Shown here piece by piece: positions 7,725 through 15,691 of a DNA stretch of 56,088 nucleotides. A model generated the notes under the pieces. It had not been told where the DNA came from. It saw only the letters and a list, made by a program, of their open reading frames with translations, and did no database searches. The translations under genes and the position numbers were made by a program. Positions within the stretch are counted from its first letter, which is position 1; every line of letters starts with the position of its first letter. Source of the stretch: Natronoarchaeum philippinense (GTDB taxonomy: Archaea; Halobacteriota; Halobacteria; Halobacteriales; Natronoarchaeaceae); assembly GCF_900215575.1 (NCBI RefSeq), contig NZ_OBEJ01000008.1, positions 1 through 56,088 of the forward strand, read 5' to 3'.

Positions 7725-9578
7725 ATGATAGTGGACGCCAGCCGCATCCTCGATGAGTTTCCCGCGCCCTCCTACCGCGGCAACCAACAGCAAGCCCTCG
7801 ACGATATCCGCGACGCGTTCGAGGCCGGCAACGACGTGGTGCTGGTGCGCGCGCCGACCGGCAGCGGCAAGTCCCTGCTGGCCCGCGCCATCGCGGGCTG
7901 TGCGCGCCGTGGCGACGGCGCCGCGCCGAGCGAGGCCACCAGCGCCTACTACACGACGCCGCAGGTCTCCCAACTGGACGACGTTGCCGGCGACGATCTG
8001 CTGGAGGATCTCAGCATCATCCGGGGCAAGAGCAACTACAACTGCATCCTCCCCGACGAGACCGACACGTCGGTCGATCAGGCCCCCTGCGCCCGCGAGC
8101 GCGGCTACGACTGTTCGGTCAAGCACCGCTGTCCGTACTTCTCCGACCGGGCGATCGCCTCGAATCGCCGGATCGCCGCGATGACGCTGGCCTACTTCAT
8201 GCAGACCGCCGGCTCGGACGTGTTCCGAAAGCGCGACGTTTGCGTGATCGACGAGGCCCACGGGCTCGCCGAGTGGGCCGAGATGTACGCGACGACCCAC
8301 CTCGGTCCGCGAACGGTGCCGATGTGGGAGGACCTCCGCGTGCCCGACCTCGACGGCCCCGATCAGGCCGTCGACTACGCAGACGCGCTGATCGACACCT
8401 GCACGAAGCGCAAGGACGACCTGCTCCAGAAGGGCGACCTCGAACCCGCCGAGGCCGCCGAACGCGACCGACTGCAGGAACTCATCTCCGAACTCAAGTG
8501 GTTCGTCGAGGACTACCGCGACCCCCAGAGCTCGACGATGTGGCTCGTCGACCAGAACGACCGGGAGGGGGGCAGTGAGCAAGGCGAAGGAGGACCGGTC
8601 ACGATCAAGCCGATGGATCCCGAGCGCTACCTGCAACACACCGTCTGGGATCGCGCGAACAAGTTCGCGCTGCTGTCGGCGACGATTCTCAGCAAGGACG
8701 CGTTCTGCCGGCAGGTCGGGCTCGACCCCGACGATGTCGCGCTGGTGGACGTGGGCCACACGTTCCCCGTCGAACATCGCCCGCTGTACGATGTCGCGCA
8801 GGGCAAGATGACCTACGAGCACCGCGACCAGACGATCCCGAAGGTGGCCCGTACGATCGTCCGAATCATGCGAAAACACGACGACGAGAAGGGGCTGATC
8901 CACTGCCACTCGTATGACATTCAGTCCCGGCTGAAGGAGCGCCTCGGCGACTTCGGCGTCGCCCAGCGCGTTCGCACCCACGACCGCGAGGACCGCGACG
9001 CCGCGCTGGAGGCGTGGAAAGACAGCGACCGCCCCGACGTGTTTCTCTCGGTGAAGATGGAGGAGGCCCTCGATCTGGAAGGCGACCTCGCGCGCTGGCA
9101 AGTGATCTGCAAGGCGCCGTACCCCAACACCGGCGACTCACGGGTCGCCCATCGATTGGAGGACGGCCAGTGGGGCTGGTACTATCGCACAGCCCTGCGG
9201 ACGGTGATTCAGGCCTGCGGGCGGGTCGTCCGCGCGCCCGAGGACCACGGCGCGACGTATCTTGCGGATTCGAGCCTGCTGGATCTGTTCGACCGGGCGA
9301 GCCACGACGTGCCCGACTGGTTCGACGAGCAGATCGTCCGGATGTCCGAGCCGGACCTGCCGGCGTTCGATCCGGACGGTGCGCTCGGCGAGGTTGGATC
9401 GGCGCCGAATCGGCGCCGCAGCGCCGCCGGCGGCTCGTCGGAGCGATCGGAGCCGACCGGCAACAGCGGCTCGACGCCGTCGTCGGGCAGTAGCTCCACG
9501 TCGGCATCGCGCAGCGGGCGCTCGTCGAACTCCTCGCAAAAGTCCCCGATCACGGATGTCTGGGAGACCGACGACTAG
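7725..9578 (+). CDS. Superfamily 2 helicase with Fe-S domain (XPD/DinG-like)
   Basis: This 617-residue ATP-dependent DNA helicase has the XPD/Rad3 layout. Walker A is APTGSGKS near residues 44-51. Four cysteines in the NCILP...APC...DCSVKHRC region (about residues 105-143) are spaced as in XPD/DinG 4Fe-4S domains. The DEAH box is VIDEAHG. HD2 holds the FALLSATILS, GLIHCHSYDIQSRL and QACGRVVRAPEDHGATYLAD motifs, the last being helicase motif VI. The last 70 residues are a Ser/Gly/Arg-rich tail that should be disordered. Expected roles are unwinding in repair of bulky lesions or recombination intermediates. ATG 7725 lies just before the fold; the upstream extension runs through repeat-like sequence. 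Confidence 0.92.
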   Translation: MIVDASRILDEFPAPSYRGNQQQALDDIRDAFEAGNDVVLVRAPTGSGKSLLARAIAGCARRGDGAAPSEATSAYYTTPQVSQLDDVAGDDLLEDLSIIRGKSNYNCILPDETDTSVDQAPCARERGYDCSVKHRCPYFSDRAIASNRRIAAMTLAYFMQTAGSDVFRKRDVCVIDEAHGLAEWAEMYATTHLGPRTVPMWEDLRVPDLDGPDQAVDYADALIDTCTKRKDDLLQKGDLEPAEAAERDRLQELISELKWFVEDYRDPQSSTMWLVDQNDREGGSEQGEGGPVTIKPMDPERYLQHTVWDRANKFALLSATILSKDAFCRQVGLDPDDVALVDVGHTFPVEHRPLYDVAQGKMTYEHRDQTIPKVARTIVRIMRKHDDEKGLIHCHSYDIQSRLKERLGDFGVAQRVRTHDREDRDAALEAWKDSDRPDVFLSVKMEEALDLEGDLARWQVICKAPYPNTGDSRVAHRLEDGQWGWYYRTALRTVIQACGRVVRAPEDHGATYLADSSLLDLFDRASHDVPDWFDEQIVRMSEPDLPAFDPDGALGEVGSAPNRRRSAAGGSSERSEPTGNSGSTPSSGSSSTSASRSGRSSNSSQKSPITDVWETDD

Positions 9579-9614
9579 TCGGGACGTGTCGGCTGGAAAA
9601 ACTGCGGGACGGAC

Positions 9615-9872
9615 TTAGTCCGCGAACGTCGGATCCGTCGCGGAATCGGTCGTCTGGTTGGAGGTTGGTTCGGGGGCCGGGACTCTGTTCGACGGCTCGG
9701 GCCACTCCGCCATCGACACGACCAGCTGTCGGTAGATCGCGGGGAAGACGACACCGACCGTCGCCAGCACGGCGATCTGGAGGAGGGGGCTGACGTAACT
9801 CTGGGCGGCGTACCAGAGCCCGACTGCGATAGCGACCGATGCGGTGGTCACCATAGTTTCGCTAGTGGGCAT
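9615..9872 (-). CDS. Small membrane protein, unknown function
   Basis: This 85-residue protein has two adjacent hydrophobic stretches (MVTTASVAIAVGLWYAA and PLLQIAVLATVGVVFPAIY) and a polar Pro/Thr/Asp-rich tail of about 30 residues. It resembles no family I know. ATG 9872 is supported by the TATA box at 9895-9903, about 27 bases upstream, so the mRNA is probably leaderless. It is convergent with the helicase gene, with 36 bases between the stops. Confidence 0.65.
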   Translation of the reverse strand: MPTSETMVTTASVAIAVGLWYAAQSYVSPLLQIAVLATVGVVFPAIYRQLVVSMAEWPEPSNRVPAPEPTSNQTTDSATDPTFAD

Positions 9873-9894
9873 GTTCAATAGAAGTACATTCGCG

Positions 9895-9903
9895 TAAATA
9901 TAC
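9895..9903 (-). promoter_or_regulatory. TATA box of the small membrane protein gene
   Basis: Read on the minus strand, GTATATTTA is centred 27 bases from ATG 9872, in an AT-rich patch within GC-rich DNA. Confidence 0.6.
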
Positions 9904-9977
9904 CTTTCTATCGGTTGACACCATGTGTGTGGTACGCACGGGCGAGACTTTTGTTCGCACGCGTCACCACTTACAGT

Positions 9978-10268
9978 ATGGACGCGACCCCGGCTGCGGT
10001 CCGCGAGCGCGCGCGAGTCGAGCACTACGAGCCGCCCGTCTACGGCATCGAGGAACCGCTCTGGCTCGCTACCGACGAGGAAACCGGCTGCACGGGCGCA
10101 GGCAAGATCGAAGCCGAGGCGGTCGGCAACTTGCTGTCGCTGGTCGCAACCCACGAGACGGCGGCCGTCGACGACGCCGAGTACATGAAATTCCCCGGCG
10201 AGGTTCACAAAAAGACGTGGACGGGCGACTCCGAGGGACTCCTCGGACGCGTGCTCGATCGGCTGTAG
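9978..10268 (+). CDS. Conserved-looking small haloarchaeal protein, unknown
   Basis: This 96-residue acidic, soluble protein is not recognised. It contains the stretch YGIEEPLWLATDEETGCTGAGKIEAEAVGNLLSL and ends FPGEVHKKTWTGDSEGLLGRVLDRL; the Gly/Lys/Trp-rich end looks constrained. There is one cysteine and no membrane segment. The coding frame has the usual haloarchaeal GC bias and codon pattern. ATG 9978 was chosen because the upstream extension to TTG 9915 runs into promoter-like sequence. Confidence 0.65.
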   Translation: MDATPAAVRERARVEHYEPPVYGIEEPLWLATDEETGCTGAGKIEAEAVGNLLSLVATHETAAVDDAEYMKFPGEVHKKTWTGDSEGLLGRVLDRL

Positions 10269-10302
10269 CCCGTTTTCGATCGGTTCGATGCCGTCGGTCC
10301 GA

Positions 10303-10386
10303 TTACAGCGCTGCGGCGGTCATCGCCACGAGCGACGAGACCATCAGGAACACGAAGAACAGCGCGATGATCTGGCTTCTGTCCAT
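10303..10386 (-). CDS. 27-residue single-pass membrane microprotein
   Basis: The frame encodes MDRSQIIALFFVFLMVSSLVAMTAAAL: a short polar start and one continuous hydrophobic helix. Its form matches the tiny membrane proteins beginning MDRSQ that I remember as annotated in several haloarchaea, but I cannot verify that. It lies alone between two larger genes, with AT content higher than its surroundings. Its size makes statistical support weak. Confidence 0.55.
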   Translation of the reverse strand: MDRSQIIALFFVFLMVSSLVAMTAAAL

Positions 10387-10498
10387 ACGCGACCGTTGCG
10401 CCCCGACCACCATAATTGGTGTGCTCCGTTCGGTGCTCGCAGGTGGCAGACGCCGCCCCCGACTCGGCGGCGCGAACACCGCTTCTGGCCACCACCAG

Positions 10499-12007
10499 TC
10501 AGGCCATCGACTGGATCGGCCGGCTCCCGTCCCGGTAGAACTGCCCGTGGAACCCGATGGGAAGCGCGTGGGGAAGCGGTGCTCGGGCGCGTACTGAGAG
10601 GTCAACGGCGTCCAAGACGACCAGCGCCGAACGCTCCTCGTCGGTGTCGAGGACGACCGAGAGGACGACGCCGTCGTCCTCGCCGTCGCGGCGTCCCGGC
10701 GGGGCTGGCACGAACACCGGCTCGCCGGGATGGACGCCTGCCTCCGACCACGTCCGCGCGTCGCCGGTCCCGACATCGACTTTGATTAACCGATTCAGGA
10801 ACGTCTCCGGCGGATCGTGGCGGTTTCCGGCGGCGTAGACGTACCGGTAAGATCGTCCGTTTCGCTCGACGTAATCGATCGCGGGGAACGCCACCGGCCC
10901 CTCGTGCAGCGTCGTCGGCGTCGGTTCGACCGGCGTCTCGGACGCCGTCGCCCGGGCCGCTTCCGGGGATGGCACGCTCGGCATCTCGTCCGAATCGGTC
11001 GGTCCCACCGGGAGCCGGTAGCGCCGCAGTTCGCCCGCGGGCAGGTCGGGCTCGGCAGAGCGGAGATTCGACAGTTCGAAGTCGGTGACGGCGCTCGCGT
11101 CGTCGAACGCGACCAGATCGACGACCAGCTCGCCGTCCGCCTCGAAGGCGTTGGCGTGGTGGAAGACGAAACACGGGTCGGCGCGGTAGGGTCCGGCGAC
11201 CGCGCCGATCGCGCGCTCGCAGACGAAAAATCGGGTGCCCTGCTCCGGCCGCCACTCGTGGGCGTCGAGAAACGTGTCGGCGGTCAGCAATCGGCGCGGC
11301 GACGTGACGAAGGGCGGTTCGGTGACGACGGCGTACCGGTCGGTCAGCGCGAAACTGTGGATGTAGGCGGGCTGATCGACTTCGATCGTCGCAACCGGCT
11401 CGCGCCGGGAACTCCCGTCCGGCCGTCGGTGGAGGACGTAGCCGCCGTTCCTGCCGTGGCGGGTGGCCAGCCCCCACGTCTCGCCCCGCCGCGGGTCGTA
11501 GTGGCGGTGAGCGGTCGAGCCGGTGGCGTCGACGCCGTCGTCGAAGCGCCGGGGTTCGAGCGTGCGCAGGCTGTCGGGGTCGAACGCCCACGCCCGCGGC
11601 GGCTCGGTGACGGCGACGAACTCGCCGCCGCGGTGGGTCACGGTGATCGAGGCGTTGTCCGTTAGCTCTCCGGAGATGAGTCGTCGCAGTCTACCCCTGA
11701 GACCGTCGTCGGGCCGGGTGCCGAACTCGTCGTGTCGGAGTGCACCCTCCGACCGCGCTCGCTCGTAGGCGTCGCTCCGGAGGAACCGGCTGGCGTACTC
11801 GACGCCGCCGTCGCGGATCGCAAACCGCCGGAGCAGCGCGAACCCGTCGAACCAGTGGTTCACGGTCTGATCGCCGACCGAAAACCGGCCGGGGCCGTTC
11901 CGAAGCAAAACGCCCGAGAGCCACTCGGGGAGGTCGCCCTCGACGGGCAAGTCGGTGGGTGGATGGCCCTCACCGTTGCGGAAGCCGAGTCTGTGGTCGG
12001 CGGCCAT
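10499..12007 (-). CDS. Carotenoid oxygenase (carotenoid cleavage dioxygenase) family protein
   Basis: This 502-residue protein has the seven-bladed propeller signature of carotenoid cleavage oxygenases, non-heme Fe(II) enzymes that cut conjugated double bonds of carotenoids or related polyenes with O2. The four expected iron-ligating histidines are present in order: STAHRHYD, YIHSFALT, CFVFHHANAF and GFHGQFY. The N-terminal LRNGPGRFSVGDQTVNHWFDG segment is the family hallmark. ATG 12007 is chosen; the frame stays open far upstream as a shadow of the taw2 gene. It could cleave C40 or C50 carotenoids to apocarotenals or retinal. It lies 20 kb from the carotenoid cluster, so its substrate is inference. 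Confidence 0.88.
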   Translation of the reverse strand: MAADHRLGFRNGEGHPPTDLPVEGDLPEWLSGVLLRNGPGRFSVGDQTVNHWFDGFALLRRFAIRDGGVEYASRFLRSDAYERARSEGALRHDEFGTRPDDGLRGRLRRLISGELTDNASITVTHRGGEFVAVTEPPRAWAFDPDSLRTLEPRRFDDGVDATGSTAHRHYDPRRGETWGLATRHGRNGGYVLHRRPDGSSRREPVATIEVDQPAYIHSFALTDRYAVVTEPPFVTSPRRLLTADTFLDAHEWRPEQGTRFFVCERAIGAVAGPYRADPCFVFHHANAFEADGELVVDLVAFDDASAVTDFELSNLRSAEPDLPAGELRRYRLPVGPTDSDEMPSVPSPEAARATASETPVEPTPTTLHEGPVAFPAIDYVERNGRSYRYVYAAGNRHDPPETFLNRLIKVDVGTGDARTWSEAGVHPGEPVFVPAPPGRRDGEDDGVVLSVVLDTDEERSALVVLDAVDLSVRARAPLPHALPIGFHGQFYRDGSRPIQSMA

Positions 12008-12057
12008 GCACGTCACGACGGGTGCCGGGGCCGTCAATGTACGCGTCCAGCCAGCGC

Positions 12058-13128
12058 TCAGACGATCCGCGCGTCGACGACGACGTGCCAGACGCCCTCG
12101 CTGTGGCTCTTGATTTTCCGCCGGCCTTCGATCTCGACGCCGCGGCCCGCCCGGTCGGCGGCGTCTTCGATCCGACCGACGGGGCGGTCCCACAGTTCGA
12201 CCTCCGGCGTCGCCTCGTGGACGTGGACGACGCCGCCGGACGCCACCGCCGAGACGGCCGTATCGAGGTACTCGTGGGCCTCGTAGTAGCCCATCACGAC
12301 CCGGTCGACGGCGTCGACCTCCACGTCCCGGCAGTCCGCGCGGTAGGCTTCGACCCGGTCCTGTACGTCGTTGAGGACGGCGTTCTCGATCAGGTAGCGG
12401 TACGACGCGGGGTTGATCTCCGCGGCAACAACGTCGGCGCCGGCCCGCGCCATCGGGAGCGTGAAGTAGCCGATTCCGGCGAACATGTCGAAGACGCGCT
12501 CGGGCGTCTCGGCATCCGTCCCGGCACTCCCACCGGTCTCGACGGCCGGCCCTACCTCGCCCGCGATCACGTCGGCCATCCGCGCGCGCTCGGCCTTGTT
12601 CCCCGGCGAGAACATCACCTCTCGGAGGTCGAGTGCGTAGCGCGTGCCGTGTTCGGTGTGGATCGTCTCCGTGGTCGGATCGCCGGCGATCACCCGGCTG
12701 TCGGGCTCGCGGCGCTCGCCGGAGACGCCCTCGTGAGCCAGCACGGTGTCGGCTTCGCCGTGCAGTTCGAGCAGGGCGTCGCCGAGCTCTGCTTCGCGCG
12801 GACAGTCCTCCAGCGTGACGAGCACGACGCTCCCGATCACGGCCCACGACCCCGGTGCGCGCTCGATTTCGGCGTCGCTCCAGCCTCGTTCGGCAAGCAA
12901 ATCGGGCAGTGTCGTCCCCCGGCGCTCCGGGTCCGTCTGGACGACGACCTCGCGCACGTCGGTCTCGGCGGGCGCCGCCGTCACCGGGAGCGCGACCGTC
13001 TCGGCGCCGTACTCGACGACCTTTCGAGCGTCGTCGTAGACGCCCTCGGCGCGCAACTGCTCGGTGGCGACCTCGGCGCGGGGCTTCTCGACGACCGCCG
13101 CGAGCGCCCGGCCGTCGGCGTCAGGCAT
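12058..13128 (-). CDS. taw2: Taw2-type tRNA wybutosine enzyme (SAM-binding, Trm5-related)
   Basis: This 356-residue Rossmann protein belongs to the Trm5/TYW2 superfamily. FDMFAGIGYFTLPMARAGA is the SAM-binding motif I. After it, RVVMGYYEAHEYLD replaces the NLP-type catalytic motif of Trm5 methyltransferases, and the C-terminus (RRKIKSHSEGVWHVVVDARIV) matches the archaeal Taw2 ending. Taw2 transfers the aminocarboxypropyl group of SAM to the tricyclic base at position 37 of tRNA-Phe in wyosine-derivative synthesis. The N-terminal part covers the D1/D2 RNA-binding region. An alternative is a Trm5-like m1G37 methyltransferase, but the motifs favour Taw2. Its 5' end overlaps the NMD3 stop by eight bases, so it follows NMD3 in one transcript. 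Confidence 0.8.
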   Translation of the reverse strand: MPDADGRALAAVVEKPRAEVATEQLRAEGVYDDARKVVEYGAETVALPVTAAPAETDVREVVVQTDPERRGTTLPDLLAERGWSDAEIERAPGSWAVIGSVVLVTLEDCPREAELGDALLELHGEADTVLAHEGVSGERREPDSRVIAGDPTTETIHTEHGTRYALDLREVMFSPGNKAERARMADVIAGEVGPAVETGGSAGTDAETPERVFDMFAGIGYFTLPMARAGADVVAAEINPASYRYLIENAVLNDVQDRVEAYRADCRDVEVDAVDRVVMGYYEAHEYLDTAVSAVASGGVVHVHEATPEVELWDRPVGRIEDAADRAGRGVEIEGRRKIKSHSEGVWHVVVDARIV

Positions 13129-14254
13129 CGTCGTTCCCGTCGCGGTCGGCCCGATCGTCTTCGGGGAGCACGTGCAAGCCCGCCCGGCTCTTGAGTACGG
13201 GGACGGTCTCGGCGTCGGCGTCGAGGTAGTCCGGTCGGGCGATCGTCTTTGCGCGGTAGGTCTCGGGATCGAGCACCTGCACGGCGCGGTCGTCCTCGAC
13301 AGTCACGAGGGTCGTCTCCTCGGCGTCGTCGATCGTGCCCAGCCGTTTGGCCTCGGGTGCGTCGCCCTCCTCGTAGGACGCCTCATAGCGCTCGCCGGTC
13401 GTCAGGCGGGTGCCCTTGAGATTTCCGCGGGCGCTGGTGACCAGCACGGGCCCGTCGTCGTCCTCGGGGTCGATCACTTCGCCCGGACGGTAGGGCGGCA
13501 GCCGGACGGCGAAGGTGACCCGGTAGACGCCGTTGCCGTCCTCGTCTTCGGAGACGAGCGTTTCGGAGTCGGAGTAGCTCCCGCCGAACTCCTCGACGAC
13601 CTTGCGGGCGACTTTCATCCCGATCTTGTTGGTCGAGAGCTTGATATTCAGTCCGGCGTCGACCTCGGTCGCGTCGGTGACGAAGGCGTTGCGGTCGCCG
13701 GTCGCTTCCATCTCCTCGACGACTTCGTTTGCGATCTCTCTGGTGCGCTCGACCTCCTCGTCGGTCGGCGTCCGGTCGCGGGCGCGCAACTGGAGGATGC
13801 TGGCGTAGTAGTCCCCGGAGATCCGACCGCAGCGATCGCAGGTCTGGCGGGTGATCTTCACCGGAACCGTCACCTGCTCCTCGACGGGCGTGCCGTTGAC
13901 CACTCCCGTAAAGAAACAGTGCATCCGGATGGTCGTCTGGTCGACCTGCTCGGGTTCGACGCTCCAAGCGACCTCTTCGGCGTCGAAGTGGACCGACAGC
14001 GACTCGCTGACCTCTTCGATCGCGACCTCGGTGTAGTCCTCGGCGCCAACGTCGACCCAGCGATTACCCCGATGGACCGCGCCGCAGGTCGCACAGACCC
14101 GCACCTGCACGCGGTCGGGCGCGTCGATCAACTCGAACTCCTCGAAGTAACACTCGTCGCACAGGGCGGGGTCGCCGCGGCGCTCCTCGCGGACCGATCG
14201 CGGCGTGTCGATGGCGTCGCCGCACCGGGGGCAGAACGCGCGCGTCTCGCTCAT
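13121..14254 (-). CDS. nmd3: NMD3-related ribosome-associated protein
   Basis: This 377-residue protein is an archaeal NMD3 homologue. In eukaryotes NMD3 is the 60S subunit export adaptor; archaeal versions lack the export part and probably act in large-subunit maturation. The N-terminal zinc ribbons are visible as CPRCGD (8-11), LCDECYFEEFELID, VRVCATCGAVHRGNRW and QTCDRCGRISGDYYASILQLRAR. The central EEMEATGDRNAFVTDATEVDAGLNIKLSTNKIGMKVARKV block is the most conserved part. The C-terminal OB-like domain has the PYRPGEVI and NLKGTRLTTGERYEASYEE regions. It leads a two-gene unit with taw2, pairing ribosome and tRNA maturation. Confidence 0.92.
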   Translation of the reverse strand: MSETRAFCPRCGDAIDTPRSVREERRGDPALCDECYFEEFELIDAPDRVQVRVCATCGAVHRGNRWVDVGAEDYTEVAIEEVSESLSVHFDAEEVAWSVEPEQVDQTTIRMHCFFTGVVNGTPVEEQVTVPVKITRQTCDRCGRISGDYYASILQLRARDRTPTDEEVERTREIANEVVEEMEATGDRNAFVTDATEVDAGLNIKLSTNKIGMKVARKVVEEFGGSYSDSETLVSEDEDGNGVYRVTFAVRLPPYRPGEVIDPEDDDGPVLVTSARGNLKGTRLTTGERYEASYEEGDAPEAKRLGTIDDAEETTLVTVEDDRAVQVLDPETYRAKTIARPDYLDADAETVPVLKSRAGLHVLPEDDRADRDGNDDA

Positions 14255-14793
14255 GAACGCGTGGTACGGGCCTGTGGCGTTTAAGGCGTCCGTTCTCCGC
14301 GCCGCTGCCGCCCCTACCGTGGTGTCACATCAACGTCGATCTCTCGACGCTCCGACCGTTCACGCGCCGGTACACTCGGGCTTACTGACGGGTCAACTCG
14401 CATAGCTCCCTATAACAAAGTGTCCCTCTCCCGACCGCTTTCCTGTGGCGCGGTGCCACGACCGGGGTCACGCGATGCTGCGCCCGCGCCACCGCCGGGC
14501 CGGCAGTCGGAGTCTCATGCTGGCGCCAACTGCCGCGCTCTCGGTGTTCGGGGGGTTGTTCCCCCACGTGTCTCCCGTTTTTCTGCTGTACATGGATACA
14601 GAGCCCAGATGCGTCCCGGGGTCGCGCTCTATAGTCGATCACACGCCGTTTTATTTTGACTCGATAATATCGAATATATTTCTTTTATTCTCGGTGTTGT
14701 TCGGCAAATACGCCTGTCTGAATAAATCGAAACGTCATGAATTGCCAATAGAATTAAGTCGTTACGAACTGCTACTTCGCTTGTGTTCGGCCC
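14255..14793. other. Intergenic region with hairpins and AT-rich tract
   Basis: No convincing gene was found in these 539 bases. On the plus strand there is a TATA-like TATAACA at 14411-14417, a GTGGC/GCCAC hairpin at 14445-14459, and a GGGGG-TTGTT-CCCCC hairpin at 14551-14565, with a GTTTTT run 12 bases later. From about 14645 the sequence becomes AT-rich and contains the inverted repeat TCGATA-A-TATCGA (14661-14673), probably the upstream region of the gene at 14794. A non-coding RNA at about 14440-14585 is possible. Confidence 0.4.
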
Positions 14794-15474
14794 GTGAGTA
14801 CACCACAGACCAGAACCGTCGGCGACGTACTCGCAGCGCTCCCCGACAACGGGAGCGTGCTGGTCTCTGGCGCGGGGCGTGAGACGCTCGGCCGACTTCC
14901 CTATCAGCTACTTCGGTCGTCCGTCGGCGTCGACGACGCCGCGGTCATCGTCACGACTGAGGACGCGGGCGACCGACTCGTCCGTCAGTTCACCAACTCC
15001 GGAGACAGCCCGGCCCGCTCTCGCGTCGGCGTCGTCGACGCTACCCCGTCGGGCCACCGGCAGGCGACGCCCGAGGACGGCATCTGGAGCGCGTCGTCGC
15101 CCGTCGATTTCAACGGCACTGGTGCCGGTATCGACCGCTGTCACGATCACCTCGATGGCGACGCCGTGCATCTGCTGTACGACACCCTCACGACGCCGCT
15201 TCTCTCCGCTGACTCGGAAACGGTCGCTCGCTACGCCCACCACGTCTCTCTGCGGGTCGACGACAGCCCCGGCATCGGCCTGTTTCCGATCCACACGAAC
15301 GTGACTTCCGAACGGGACGCTGCCCGACTCAAACATCTCTTCGACGCCCACGTCGAAGTCCGCAAGTGCGGTGGCGAGCGGCAGGTGCGGTGCTCAGGCG
15401 TCGACAACGATTGGTGTGGCTGGCAGGACCTGCAGGACGGCGACGCGACTACCGAATTTTCAGGAATCGTGTGA
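14794..15474 (+). CDS. RecA/KaiC-fold-like haloarchaeal regulator (DUF7504-like)
   Basis: This 226-residue protein starts with GTG (STPQTRTVGDVLAALPDNG). The strand-loop-strand pattern SVLVSGAGRETLGRLPYQLLRSS and AAVIVTTEDAGDRLVRQF suggests a degenerate RecA/KaiC-like fold without a Walker A lysine. VHLLYDTLTTPLLSADSETVARYAHH resembles the Walker B strand of haloarchaeal DUF7504/DUF835-like proteins, which accompany bacterio-opsin activator-type and HTR-like signalling genes. That family name is from memory. The C-terminus holds two Cys and a Trp-rich tail. It stands alone after a long AT-rich promoter region, which suggests regulated expression. No biochemical role is known to me. Confidence 0.6.
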   Translation: MSTPQTRTVGDVLAALPDNGSVLVSGAGRETLGRLPYQLLRSSVGVDDAAVIVTTEDAGDRLVRQFTNSGDSPARSRVGVVDATPSGHRQATPEDGIWSASSPVDFNGTGAGIDRCHDHLDGDAVHLLYDTLTTPLLSADSETVARYAHHVSLRVDDSPGIGLFPIHTNVTSERDAARLKHLFDAHVEVRKCGGERQVRCSGVDNDWCGWQDLQDGDATTEFSGIV

Positions 15475-15483
15475 TTTGGTAGT

Positions 15484-15528
15484 GACGCCGCCGAATGCCG
15501 GCGCTCAGTCCTCTTTCGCGCCGGGGTT
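15484..15528. repeat. Downstream copy of the ilvD 3' end
   Basis: These 45 bases match 15647-15691 with four mismatches, the last 28 being identical. The other copy includes the last codons of ilvD (ending Asn-Pro-Gly-Ala-Lys-Glu-Asp). Between the copies lies a GC-rich stretch containing GCGCTCGCTCACTTCGCTCG. Confidence 0.85.
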
Positions 15529-15646
15529 CAGTCCCACCTTTTTCCGCCTCGGGTGCGCTCGCTCACTTCGCTCGCGCACCACTCGACGCAAAAATCTGGG
15601 CCAAAAATCCGCTCGCTCCCGTGGTCGCTCGCGGTGAACCGGCGGC

Positions 15647-15691
15647 GATGCCGCCGGACGCCCGCGCTCAGTCCTCTTTCGCGCCGGGGTT
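15647..15691. repeat. Repeat partner covering the ilvD stop codon
   Basis: This is the second copy of the 45-base repeat also found at 15484-15528. It spans the ilvD stop codon at 15668-15670 and the last seven codons, so it is the presumed source copy. Confidence 0.85.

Noticed and set aside
10499-12847. 782-residue frame that would fuse an Arg-rich domain to the carotenoid oxygenase
   Set aside because: The first 280 residues are a shadow of the taw2 gene. The oxygenase starts at ATG 12007, where the family similarity begins.
14420-14659. 79-residue frame in the 540-base gap
   Set aside because: Its Arg/Pro/Ser-rich composition is non-haloarchaeal, there is no start signal, and hairpins lie across it.
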